From NCBI GenBank assembly GCA_025370075.1, contig CP073016.1, positions 4,092,001-4,156,000 of the forward strand: DNA of 64,000 nt, given 5' to 3'. The position numbers and the translations under genes were made by a program. The stretch is from Chryseotalea sp. WA131a. GTDB lineage: Bacteria > Bacteroidota > Bacteroidia > Cytophagales > Cyclobacteriaceae. Below the pieces are notes generated by a model. It was not told where the DNA came from, did no database searches, and saw nothing but the letters and a program-made list of their open reading frames with translations. This document shows positions 27,084 to 34,481 of this stretch, one piece after another. The first letter of the stretch is position 1, and each line of letters begins with the position of its first letter.

Positions 27084-27278
27084 GCAAAAGTGCGAAGCAT
27101 TTCAAGCTTAAAATTGTATAAACTGGCTAACTATATTTTTTGTAATAATTCATCGATGAGTTTGAAAAAAAAATATAGGGCAAACCTTCCTTTCTGTAAT
27201 CTATTCATACTTTTGTATTGGTTTCTTAAAATACAAAAATGCGAAGCATTTCAGACTTAAAATTGTATAAACTGGCTA
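27084..27278. repeat. two 46-bp direct repeats flanking an AT-rich spacer
   Basis: 27084-27129 and 27233-27278 are 42 of 46 identical; both contain TGCGAAGCATTTCA and AAATTGTATAAACTGGCTA. The second copy overlaps the last codon and stop of the AraC gene. The intervening and following AT-rich sequence up to 26987 holds no gene. A duplication of the AraC 3' end, or the scar of a lost cassette, would explain it. Confidence 0.6.
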
Positions 27279-28007
27279 TTCTCGATGCAGAAAAAATTTC
27301 GGTGTTACTCCAAATGTTTCTATAAAGGTTCGTGTATAGTGCGAACTGTCAGAAAAGCCAAATGTGTATGCCGTATCAGCGATTGAGTTTTTTGTTAGGT
27401 ATGGTAATGACTTTACTAACTTGTTCCATAGTTGATACCTTCTAAAATTTAGATTTGTTTTCTCTTTGAACAAGTGCAAAAAACGAGTTGAAGATAAACT
27501 GCAATAATCTGCAACTTCTTCTAAACTCAATACTTTTTCAAAATTGTTGCCTATAAACTCAAAAGCCTTGATAATTCTGTCGTCTTGCAAATGATTATCC
27601 AATTCACAATTGCATTTATATTTCGTCAGAATTTGTGAAGTTAAAATACATAGGTTTTCAAATGTTATTTCTCGTCTCTCAATTTTATTAAGAACGTCAA
27701 TCAGTTCATCTGATAAATAGTCGTTTAGAGTTGAATGACTTGATTTTCCATATTTTAAGTATAATTGGTGTCCAATTGCACTTAATGGATTTATGAGAAT
27801 GGTTAACTGGTTAGTGTTACAGATTAATTTATGTTCAACTTTTAAGTTTAGGAAAAAGGCTTTACCAATATTGTCTGAGTGATTTTTTACAGAAAGTGTA
27901 AAATTTGATTTTGACGCAACACTTATTTGCAAAGCGTAATGTTTGTGAAATTTATTTTCAGTCAATTGTCCAACAAATAGCCCGAAGTTTTTGTCAAAGT
28001 GAAACAT
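27276..28007 (-). CDS. AraC-family transcriptional regulator
   Basis: A 243-residue protein. The last 100 residues are an AraC/XylS double helix-turn-helix: SLEEVADYCSLSSTRFLHLF as the first HTH and NSIADTAYTFGFSDSSHYTR as the second, closing with FGVTPKFFLHRE. The first 140 residues would be a sensing domain of unknown ligand. The ATG lies 33 bp after the GTTAGGGG core that ends element E2, the short leader usual for array cassettes. Its target is unknown. Confidence 0.85.
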   Translation of the reverse strand: MFHFDKNFGLFVGQLTENKFHKHYALQISVASKSNFTLSVKNHSDNIGKAFFLNLKVEHKLICNTNQLTILINPLSAIGHQLYLKYGKSSHSTLNDYLSDELIDVLNKIERREITFENLCILTSQILTKYKCNCELDNHLQDDRIIKAFEFIGNNFEKVLSLEEVADYCSLSSTRFLHLFKEKTNLNFRRYQLWNKLVKSLPYLTKNSIADTAYTFGFSDSSHYTRTFIETFGVTPKFFLHRE

Positions 28008-28045
28008 ATTATCTGTCTATACGGTGGTTCGGTGAAATCTCCCCT

Positions 28046-28165
28046 AACGTTTGTGTTTGCGTAGTGGTGGGCTTTCGAAGCCGCCACTGTCCGCGTGGGC
28101 AAACGTTGAACGAAGATAACACTTATAGCTTACACGTCACCCCACCATTGCAAATAGCTTTTGTT
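28046..28165 (-). repeat. attC-like element E2 (120 bp)
   Basis: Minus strand: starts AACAAAAGC right after GCCCAC and ends AAACGTTAGGGG. Its arms pair through TTTGC and TGGTGGG segments with unpaired bases, and its second half folds into the same 62-bp hairpin as E1 (28046-28107). The start GCCCACAAC (plus 28163-28171) is the exact complement of GTTGTGGGC at the other end of this cassette (plus 28841-28849), the boundary rule of integron cassettes. Confidence 0.7.
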
Positions 28166-28180
28166 GTGGGCTGGCCGACC

Positions 28181-28339
28181 TTACTTGTCCCGCTTGTTAA
28201 ATTCGGCAGCTTTCCTTTTGAAGTAGTCGATCTCTTCTTTCGGAGTCATTCCTTCAATGTCCTTAGAAATCTCTTCTCTTCTCTGCCTCATAAATTCAAC
28301 AGCGTCAAATGTCTTTTTTGTTTTTGTCTCGGTTTTCAT
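28181..28339 (-). CDS. 52-residue partner of the PIN toxin (candidate antitoxin)
   Basis: A short, highly charged protein: MKTETKTKKTFDAVEFMRQR then REEISKDIEGMTPKEEIDYF and a basic end, NKRDK. Its ATG overlaps the PIN gene's TGA (ATGA), indicating translational coupling. The size, charge and position suit a type II antitoxin, with the toxin gene first. I know no family name for it. The stop is 9 bp before element E2, so it closes the cassette. Confidence 0.7.
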   Translation of the reverse strand: MKTETKTKKTFDAVEFMRQRREEISKDIEGMTPKEEIDYFKRKAAEFNKRDK

Positions 28340-28794
28340 AACTCTAAAATTTCACGTGGTGTTCTTATTTCTAAAATTCTATGTCCGTTCTTAATATTTA
28401 CAGAGTTGTAGCCTCTGATTCTTGTGATGTTAACAATGTGTTTGAAATTCCAACTGACTAGAATGTCAGCGTTTACTAAAGTCGCGAGGGCAATGTGTCT
28501 ACAGTCAGTTCGGCTTGTTTTTCCAACTACACCTTCATTTAGATATTCCTCACCTAATTGGATAGAATCTTCGGTCTGGTCAACATATTCGATTTGTTTT
28601 TTGGGAATCGACTTGAAAAAGGCAACAACATTGTCCGGAGCGCCTTGCAGCTCCGTGGTTAAAATGTCCGACAAAATGACTTTAAACTTTCCTTGCTCTA
28701 CCTTCTCAAAGAAAAGTTTTGTGTAAAACTCGAATTCTTCGTCAAAATATCCTCGAATAACAGATGTGTCGATATAAACTCTTTGAATCATGTC
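28336..28794 (-). CDS. PIN-domain protein (VapC-like toxin candidate)
   Basis: A 152-residue putative RNase. PIN acidic residues are seen in VYIDTSVIRGYF (residues 4-15), ILTTELQG, TDCRHIALA near residue 98, and SWNFKHIV. The start at MIQRVYIDTS is preferred over one four codons earlier. With the overlapping 52-residue gene it forms a toxin-antitoxin-like pair. Toxin-antitoxin cassettes are frequent in chromosomal integrons, where they are thought to stabilise the array. Confidence 0.8.
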   Translation of the reverse strand, partial: DMIQRVYIDTSVIRGYFDEEFEFYTKLFFEKVEQGKFKVILSDILTTELQGAPDNVVAFFKSIPKKQIEYVDQTEDSIQLGEEYLNEGVVGKTSRTDCRHIALATLVNADILVSWNFKHIVNITRIRGYNSVNIKNGHRILEIRTPREILEL

Positions 28795-28846
28795 CCAATT
28801 TAGCAATTTTCAACGAGTCGTTAAATCGTCACCAGGCCTTGCCCAC

Positions 28847-28968
28847 AACGTTTGTGCTTCTGCAGTAGCGCGCTTCCCAAGCCGCATCCTGTCCCCGGAC
28901 CCAAACCTGATACGAAGATAAAAACTTATAGCTTACAACTCACCGCTCCATTACAGAAACATTTTGTT
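28847..28968 (-). repeat. attC-like element E3 (122 bp)
   Basis: Minus strand: starts AAACAAAATG after GCGCCC and ends AAACGTTGTGGGC. It shares the internal block around CTTATAGCTTAC with E1 and E2 but is otherwise diverged. Its start (GCGCCCAAAC) matches the far end of its cassette (CCGCCAAC at E4) only imperfectly. It begins 10 bp after the stop of the outer-membrane protein gene. Confidence 0.6.
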
Positions 28969-28978
28969 TGGGCGCAGA

Positions 28979-29782
28979 TTATTTTAGTACTATAATCAAT
29001 CCTGTCCCTAAACTCAGCGTAAAAATGTCTTTTTTATACTTACTATATTCAGTAATTGTACTCACTCCTGTGGTTAAGTCAATTATTTCCTTTGTAAATG
29101 TAAAATTCGTATTATAATAGGAAGTCATTATTTCGAAATTCCAAAATACTCTTTTTGACAATTTATACCCCATTATTAACGAAGCCGCTGTCGTAAAGTG
29201 GTCGTTTGGTCGTTCACCTGTAGAATAATTTACTTGTAACAATGTGTTAGAATTTTTTTCTTTTAAGGTAGCGTTACCCCAATCAGTATAGAATGAAGTA
29301 ACACCAATAGCGAATTTGGGATGAATAAAAAATCTATCAAGTTCCTTTCTGTAAATTATTCCAATCAGTCCTCTTTCAACATTTCCAGAGATAATATTTT
29401 CGTCTCCATAAAAAGCACCTGAAGAAGGAGTAACGAAATATCCGTCTTGATACTCATTCTGTATTCTCTCCGAAAATCTTTTGCCTCGCTTTTGCCCTGC
29501 TATTCTGTTTGAAGAACTTCCTTGGTAATTGAATTCTACTCCCCAATGTTTGTGGAAAAACCATGAAACAGCGAATACTTGTAAATAGTAAGTTGTTCCG
29601 TCATGATAATCAATCAAATTATCCGTAGCGGTACTATTAAATAGTTTTGTCAATGGAACGTTTAGACCAATAGACGGTCTCACTTGCCATTTGGAATCAT
29701 AACCCCAATCTGATGTTTCTTGACCAAAAAGATAGGAATCGCTGAATACGAAAAATATTAAAGCAATAAATTTTGTTTTCAT
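28979..29782 (-). CDS. outer-membrane beta-barrel-like protein
   Basis: A 267-residue protein with signal peptide MKTKFIALIFFVFSDSYLFG and a mature part of alternating aromatic strands (YYLQVFAVSWFFHKHWGVEF, VFWNFEIMTSYYNTNFTF), ending LSLGTGLIIVLK; this is the pattern of an 8-12 strand outer-membrane barrel. It starts directly after the stop of the preceding lipoprotein gene, so the two are likely partners. Function unknown. Confidence 0.65.
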   Translation of the reverse strand: MKTKFIALIFFVFSDSYLFGQETSDWGYDSKWQVRPSIGLNVPLTKLFNSTATDNLIDYHDGTTYYLQVFAVSWFFHKHWGVEFNYQGSSSNRIAGQKRGKRFSERIQNEYQDGYFVTPSSGAFYGDENIISGNVERGLIGIIYRKELDRFFIHPKFAIGVTSFYTDWGNATLKEKNSNTLLQVNYSTGERPNDHFTTAASLIMGYKLSKRVFWNFEIMTSYYNTNFTFTKEIIDLTTGVSTITEYSKYKKDIFTLSLGTGLIIVLK

Positions 29783-30421
29783 TTAAATAAAATCAATTTC
29801 TGTTGTCTCTTGTTCAAAAATTCTTCCATCTGATAATGTGATTTGAACCCTGAATTTATTGTTCATGTTTATTTTTGGTGTGGTCATCAGTAGTAATGTC
29901 ATTTCAAATTCTAATTCGCTTTCGTCATATAAAGTCCAAGCTGAATTTCCATAATAATATCCAATATTCTTTTTGGAATTCAGATAGTCATTGATTGTAC
30001 TATATGAGTTGTAATTGAAAATCTTGAAGAACTCGGATATGTCGGAGTATGCTGGGTGATTTGAATCAAAGTCGTAAACCGAAAATACTTTAAAAGTAAC
30101 TATACTATCTTTGGCCATAATTTCTAATGGCGGTGGGCAGTCACAACTAAATGCGTAAGCTGATTGAAAAAATGTCGGTGATGTTTTTTTGTTGCAGGCA
30201 ACAATTTCTCGGTGAAAATTGACCTTTATACCATAAGCATTTTTAGGCACTGTCGCTGAATTTGTAACAATTGGTTTTTCTCCGCCATTGTCTAGGTTGT
30301 CAACTGTCATAGAGAGGTTTGAATAATTCTTCAAAACGGGGTCAATACAATCACAACAGGCGACAACAATCTGTGCTAACACCGGTATCATCCATACAGT
30401 CACTATTTTATTTAGTTTCAT
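29783..30421 (-). CDS. cysteine-rich exported protein, perhaps lipoprotein
   Basis: A 212-residue protein with signal MKLNKIVTVWMIPVLAQIVV followed by ACCDC; a lipobox at the first Cys is plausible. Further Cys occur in EIVACNKK and SCDCPPP. I recall a similar layout in the DUF5034 group, but I am not sure. Function unknown. It is the middle gene of a three-gene cassette between E4 and E3, overlapping the end of the upstream lipoprotein remnant by 14 bp. Confidence 0.55.
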   Translation of the reverse strand: MKLNKIVTVWMIPVLAQIVVACCDCIDPVLKNYSNLSMTVDNLDNGGEKPIVTNSATVPKNAYGIKVNFHREIVACNKKTSPTFFQSAYAFSCDCPPPLEIMAKDSIVTFKVFSVYDFDSNHPAYSDISEFFKIFNYNSYSTINDYLNSKKNIGYYYGNSAWTLYDESELEFEMTLLLMTTPKINMNNKFRVQITLSDGRIFEQETTEIDFI

Positions 30422-30821
30422 GTTTTATTTGTGTGTCCAAGCTATTGGTATTTACCATGATTGAATAATTGTTTTGCTTTTGATAAAATTGACATTCAAT
30501 ATCGGTGCAGCCCTTCCCTTTAATGCTCTGCATTAAACTATTAGCTGTCTCAAACTCATCTATGCTCAGAAAAACTTTTGCGGAGGTAGAATCTTTTGCA
30601 ATTGTAAGCGTACTATTAACTTTTAGGCTATCGCATATTTTTGTAAACTAATTAACATATTCAACTAAATTCATTATGTACCCATCCTTTGGCGATTTAT
30701 TTTCAACTAAAGGAATTCCCATAACTTCAAATTCAATATCTAGTTTTTGCTTATCAGATTTTATCATAAGATTACTTAATGTCAAATTGCATGAGGAATT
30801 CAGGACAGCAAAAATCAACAT
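30408..30821 (-). pseudogene. lipoprotein gene with an amber stop
   Basis: A minus-strand frame that no single open frame covers: MLIFAVLNSSCNLTLSNLMI with a lipobox-like NSSC, then KQKLDIEFEVMGIPLVENKS, an in-frame TAG at 30648-30650, and then continuing sense FTKICDSLKVNSTLTIAKDS, KVFLSIDEFETANSLMQSIK and CTDIECQFYQKQNNYS up to 30408. A signal peptide start probably lay just upstream, where an A8 run is followed by an in-frame stop (KKILYPSLFQFS). The C-terminal Cys pair resembles small lipoproteins of Bacteroidota. It fills most of the 520-bp gap 30422-30941. Confidence 0.55.
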
Positions 30822-30943
30822 TGAGAATTGAAATAAACTTGGATATAATATTTTTTTTCAGGTCCACTCTATAATTATTTTGGATTAAGCTAATTCTTCT
30901 CATTATCAATTAGTGATTATACATTGTTTAAGTACTTACCGCC

Positions 30944-31068
30944 AACGTTTCGGGGCTTTGCGTTCGGGCGGGATAAAACGCACAAATGCTTGGCTAATGT
31001 ACAAAAGTTTTTTATATCTACAAATGCTCGGTTTTGCACTTCAGCCCGCCTGACGCAAAACCCTTGTT
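30944..31068 (-). repeat. attC-like element E4 (125 bp)
   Basis: Minus strand: starts CTGCTAACAAGGG and ends CGAAACGTTGGCGG. The arms pair as TTTGCGT and GGCGGG blocks separated by bulges (plus 30952-30972 with 31045-31063), the two-box stem with extrahelical bases seen in attC sites. Its start CTCTGCTAAC is the exact complement of GTTAGCAGAG at the far end of its cassette, plus 32495-32504. Confidence 0.75.
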
Positions 31069-31079
31069 AGCAGAGGTTT

Positions 31080-32462
31080 TTATTTTTTCGCTAATATATA
31101 ACTTTGAGGTTTTAGCAATATTCCGTTTTCTGATAATAGAGGTTTGTCCATTCCCCACCAATTGAAAATTATTGCGAATTCCTCAAAATCTGTGTCAAAT
31201 TTCAAAGTCAATTTTTTACCATTATTTGTCCAAACAGCATTTTTAACTTCAATTAATTTCTCTTTTCCTGTTTGATTACCACTTTTAAATTCAACGATTT
31301 GAATTTGAAATGGATTTTGGGTATTCATTTCTTCGGAAAACTCAATTACTAAATTTGAAATATCTGCCTTTACAAAATTCTTTGTGTCAATATTTAATAA
31401 TGTTGGCTGAATTATTTTGTTTTCTACTTTCTTGCACCAATTTAATAATGGTTTATAAACATTTTCAATTCGTCTATTCCTTTTTTGTTTAAAGTAAAGT
31501 TCCGATACCTTTTTTGCAAATAAGTTTTGTGCAATAAAACCACGAGAAGCATTTTGATATTGCCATTGTAAAGCAATTGAGTCTGCAACTTTTGGAAAAT
31601 TCTCTTTTATAAATAAGTCGTAAACAGCCCAAGTCATATATTCATTAAAACTATTAATTCCTGGATAACCTGATTCTTTGTCCCAATTAGTAAGATTAAA
31701 ATTTGAAGTAATTAGTTTTTCATATTTGTCGGAAATTGGATTTATATAACCGTGGTCCATTTCAGTAAAAAGGGAATGATTTTCAACTATTCTCGTATTA
31801 TAGTCTGTTTCCAAATTACCTAAAATCAAGTCCTTGCTAATATTTGGAAAATCAACCGTAGTAGAGCTATCGGTATCTCTATGGCAATTTTGTCCACCAA
31901 CTAATGGAGAAACTGCAACTACATATCTTTTTTTACTTTCACTAATGGGCTTTTCTGCAACTTTATCAAGAAACTGTTTTGACTTGGTCACAAAATAATA
32001 CTCCTTGTAATTGGAAACAATTTTGTCATAAAATTCTTTGTGGCTTTTATAAAATTGTCTATAGTTTGATTTTAATACAAAGTCGTTAATCAAGTCAATG
32101 TTTTTGTCCACTTCAATAGGTCCGAAAGAATTAAATGGATAATCTCTTTTTAATTTTCCATTTTGGTCGAATGAAAAAGCATACATATCTGTTCTGAAAC
32201 CAAGAAATTTCTCCCATTTAGGTCGTGAATAATTAACACTGTCTAAAAGTGGGTGATTTTTTACTGGCTCAAAATATTTTAAAACCTCATCATAATATGG
32301 TGGTATTTTCTGTACGTCCCATTTGTCTGTTCTTCCATATTGAGTTAATGCTAAAATAATATTAGACAATTCATAACTCTCTGTCATCTCTATTTTAATG
32401 TTGTCTTGGGAATAACAATTTAGAGTTAAAAGTGTCAAAGTAATAAAGAGTAATTTATTCAT
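31080..32462 (-). CDS. secreted DUF4932-like protein
   Basis: A 460-residue exported protein with signal MNKLLFITLTLLTLNCYSQ. It resembles DUF4932 proteins, putative secreted metalloproteases: VVAVSPLVGGQNCH near residue 190 and SLFTEMDHGYINP near residue 240, in which E-x-x-H could bind a metal; a C-terminal beta-rich domain begins near residue 365. I recall the family but cannot confirm it. The start four codons downstream of the first Met gives the better signal. The stop is 4 bp before element E4; the ATG is about 33 bp after the cassette boundary. Confidence 0.55.
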   Translation of the reverse strand: MNKLLFITLTLLTLNCYSQDNIKIEMTESYELSNIILALTQYGRTDKWDVQKIPPYYDEVLKYFEPVKNHPLLDSVNYSRPKWEKFLGFRTDMYAFSFDQNGKLKRDYPFNSFGPIEVDKNIDLINDFVLKSNYRQFYKSHKEFYDKIVSNYKEYYFVTKSKQFLDKVAEKPISESKKRYVVAVSPLVGGQNCHRDTDSSTTVDFPNISKDLILGNLETDYNTRIVENHSLFTEMDHGYINPISDKYEKLITSNFNLTNWDKESGYPGINSFNEYMTWAVYDLFIKENFPKVADSIALQWQYQNASRGFIAQNLFAKKVSELYFKQKRNRRIENVYKPLLNWCKKVENKIIQPTLLNIDTKNFVKADISNLVIEFSEEMNTQNPFQIQIVEFKSGNQTGKEKLIEVKNAVWTNNGKKLTLKFDTDFEEFAIIFNWWGMDKPLLSENGILLKPQSYILAKK

Positions 32463-32494
32463 ATTTCTTGTCAATTGTAGGGTTTCGTTAAAAT

Positions 32495-32504
32495 CTCTGC
32501 TAAC
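32495..32504 (-). other. left boundary of the cassette array (core GTTAGCAGAG)
   Basis: The minus-strand GTTAGCAGAG is the exact 10-bp complement of the start of element E4. No palindromic element precedes it, so this is the upstream edge of the recognisable array. The sequence up to 32579 holds nothing else of note. Confidence 0.55.
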
Positions 32505-32579
32505 TATTATATTAACTCAACTCTCAAATCTACAAAATCCTATCTTTATTTGTAATGCCATTATAATCAACAACAATGA

Positions 32580-32613
32580 AAAAAGCGCAATCGTGTACAC
32601 GATTGCGCTTTTT
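32580..32613. terminator. perfect 34-bp palindromic bidirectional terminator
   Basis: GCGCAATCGTG and CACGATTGCGC are exact complements around TA, flanked by A5 and T5, so both strands end in a T run. It lies 39 bp after the LytTR regulator stop codon and separates that operon from the cassette array. Confidence 0.85.
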
Positions 32614-32652
32614 GTATTTCTAACTTTTCAATGTCACTAATTAATGTGGTAT

Positions 32653-33438
32653 TCACCCATGGTCTCCATCAAACCACTCTTTAAATTCGCTCACTTTCTC
32701 GCGGCTCACAATTATTTCTTGTTCCCATTTAATGGTAGGCGTAATCTTTAAACGGCTGTTGGAATACACCACCACATCTTGTATGGAATTGATGTTGATA
32801 ATGTACGATCGATTGAGTCGATAAAACATTTTCGTATCCAAAACTTCTTCTAAGTTTTCTAGCGTGTAGTCAATAATGAATTTTTTCAGTTGGTTGGTAA
32901 TCAGGTACACATCTCGGCCATCGGCATAAAACAGACTGATTTGGTCGGTGGTCACCGAGCGGATATGGTCGCCCAACTTTACCATGAAGCGCGTTTTGAT
33001 GGACCTTTCTTTTCCTGCCATAACCTCCACCACTTGGTTGCTCTTGCTTTCGCTCCAGCGCAATTGCTCGCTCAGCGATTCTAATTTTTGCAAACTGGTT
33101 GTTAAATCCGTGAGCGTAATGGGCTTCAATAAATAATCAATGCTGCTCACTTTAAAGGCATCAAGTGCGTATTCGTTGTAAGCGGTAATAAAAATCACCG
33201 GCTTCACCACCTTCACTTGTTTAAAAATTTCAAAGCTCTTCCCATCGGTCAGTTGCACATCCATAAAAATCAAATCCACTTCAGCTTGATGGTCTTCCAG
33301 CCACGTAACGGCCGTGCTCACGGAATCTAAGCGAGTGAGAATTTTTATTTCAGGATTGTATTTCAAAAGATACCGTTCCAGCTTTTCTGCAGCCGGTGCC
33401 TCGTCTTCAATAATCAAAACGTTTAGTGCTAGGCTCAT
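32653..33438 (-). CDS. LytTR-family response regulator
   Basis: A 261-residue two-component regulator. The receiver domain has the acidic pair in IIEDEAPAAEKL, the phospho-accepting Asp in DLIFMDVQLTDG, and the Lys in YLLKPIT. The LytTR DNA-binding domain occupies about residues 145-255, with LFYADGRDVYLITN and FYRLNRSYIININSI. It overlaps the upstream kinase-like gene by 4 bp (ATGA). The likely partner is the LytS-type kinase two genes upstream. A strong palindromic terminator follows. Confidence 0.92.
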   Translation of the reverse strand: MSLALNVLIIEDEAPAAEKLERYLLKYNPEIKILTRLDSVSTAVTWLEDHQAEVDLIFMDVQLTDGKSFEIFKQVKVVKPVIFITAYNEYALDAFKVSSIDYLLKPITLTDLTTSLQKLESLSEQLRWSESKSNQVVEVMAGKERSIKTRFMVKLGDHIRSVTTDQISLFYADGRDVYLITNQLKKFIIDYTLENLEEVLDTKMFYRLNRSYIININSIQDVVVYSNSRLKITPTIKWEQEIIVSREKVSEFKEWFDGDHG

Positions 33439-34481
33439 ACCAGTTCAGCATTTTGTAAAACACCGATGGCCGGAAACTTGATATAATGCTGGTTGCCAGC
33501 CTTCACTTGCACAAACGTGTTGTCACTAAAGAATGAATAGGAGCGTTGCAAGCGCAAAAAGGAATCCATGCTTTGAGTATGCAGCACTAGTTTATCATTT
33601 AATTGATGTTGCAGCACAATGTAATCGTCTTCTTCATAAATCGATAGCAGTAGTGGCGATTTTTTTGAAATCAACGTATTGCGTACAATCGCATCGATGG
33701 TCACCATCAGCGAGCCGGGTATCAAATGAATAGGGCTTTCTTTTGGAATGGAGCATTTCACCGCAAGGCAATCATCGTACTTAAAGTTGAGCAAGGCCAA
33801 TAAGTTTTTGGCAGAGTTTAATTCTTCGCTAAAACTCACTAACTCTTTATGTCTATTCACTAACGTATAGCGATACACGCCCGCCAGGTAATCAATTTGC
33901 TCTTCCGCTGCATACGAATCATGATGGATGGTCAAAATCAAATTCTCTAAACTCTCGTACAGTAAATCGGGATTGATGTCGCTGCGAAATGAAAAGAAAT
34001 CAGCATCCAACTTTTCGCGCAACTTGGTTTCTTGGCTAATCAATTCTTTGTTTTCTAGCTGCAAATAGTATTGCGAAAAGTACAAGAGATTATATAGCAA
34101 TCCCACAAAGCAAAAGATGATCAAAAATAAATTCAGTTCACCGTTGCCGATGGAAAATCCCAACAAATATTTGAAGTAAGCGGAAATAGCAAGGGTGACC
34201 AATAGCAGCGAAGAAACCAAGGTGACAATGGTTTGTACAATCGCAAAAGATTTGTTTTCGTGTACGTTGCTCCATCGCTTCAACAGCACAATCACCAACC
34301 GCATCGCTTCGAAAGAGAGGTAGCTGAGTGCAATGCATACATATAACTCTTCGTTGCTGAAAATGGTTTCTACACTTCCCAACGTATTGTTCACTAACAG
34401 AATCAACAGATACACCATTACCCCGACAATCACTCCGGAGAGTAGCCTGAAAAACGGATTATGGATAAACAGTTTATTCAT
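33435..34481 (-). CDS. LytS-like membrane protein lacking the phospho-accepting His
   Basis: A 348-residue protein with about four transmembrane helices (residues 10-150) and a C-terminal part with the outline of a His_kinase/HATPase pair. Where active LytS kinases have NPHFLFN, this has NPDLLYES, so the His is replaced by Asp; the ATPase N-box is reduced to VRNTLI and I see no glycine-rich loops. It is most likely a pseudokinase that pairs with the intact neighbour. It overlaps the kinase gene by 8 bp and the regulator by 4 bp, so the three are made together. Confidence 0.75.
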   Translation of the reverse strand: MNKLFIHNPFFRLLSGVIVGVMVYLLILLVNNTLGSVETIFSNEELYVCIALSYLSFEAMRLVIVLLKRWSNVHENKSFAIVQTIVTLVSSLLLVTLAISAYFKYLLGFSIGNGELNLFLIIFCFVGLLYNLLYFSQYYLQLENKELISQETKLREKLDADFFSFRSDINPDLLYESLENLILTIHHDSYAAEEQIDYLAGVYRYTLVNRHKELVSFSEELNSAKNLLALLNFKYDDCLAVKCSIPKESPIHLIPGSLMVTIDAIVRNTLISKKSPLLLSIYEEDDYIVLQHQLNDKLVLHTQSMDSFLRLQRSYSFFSDNTFVQVKAGNQHYIKFPAIGVLQNAELV

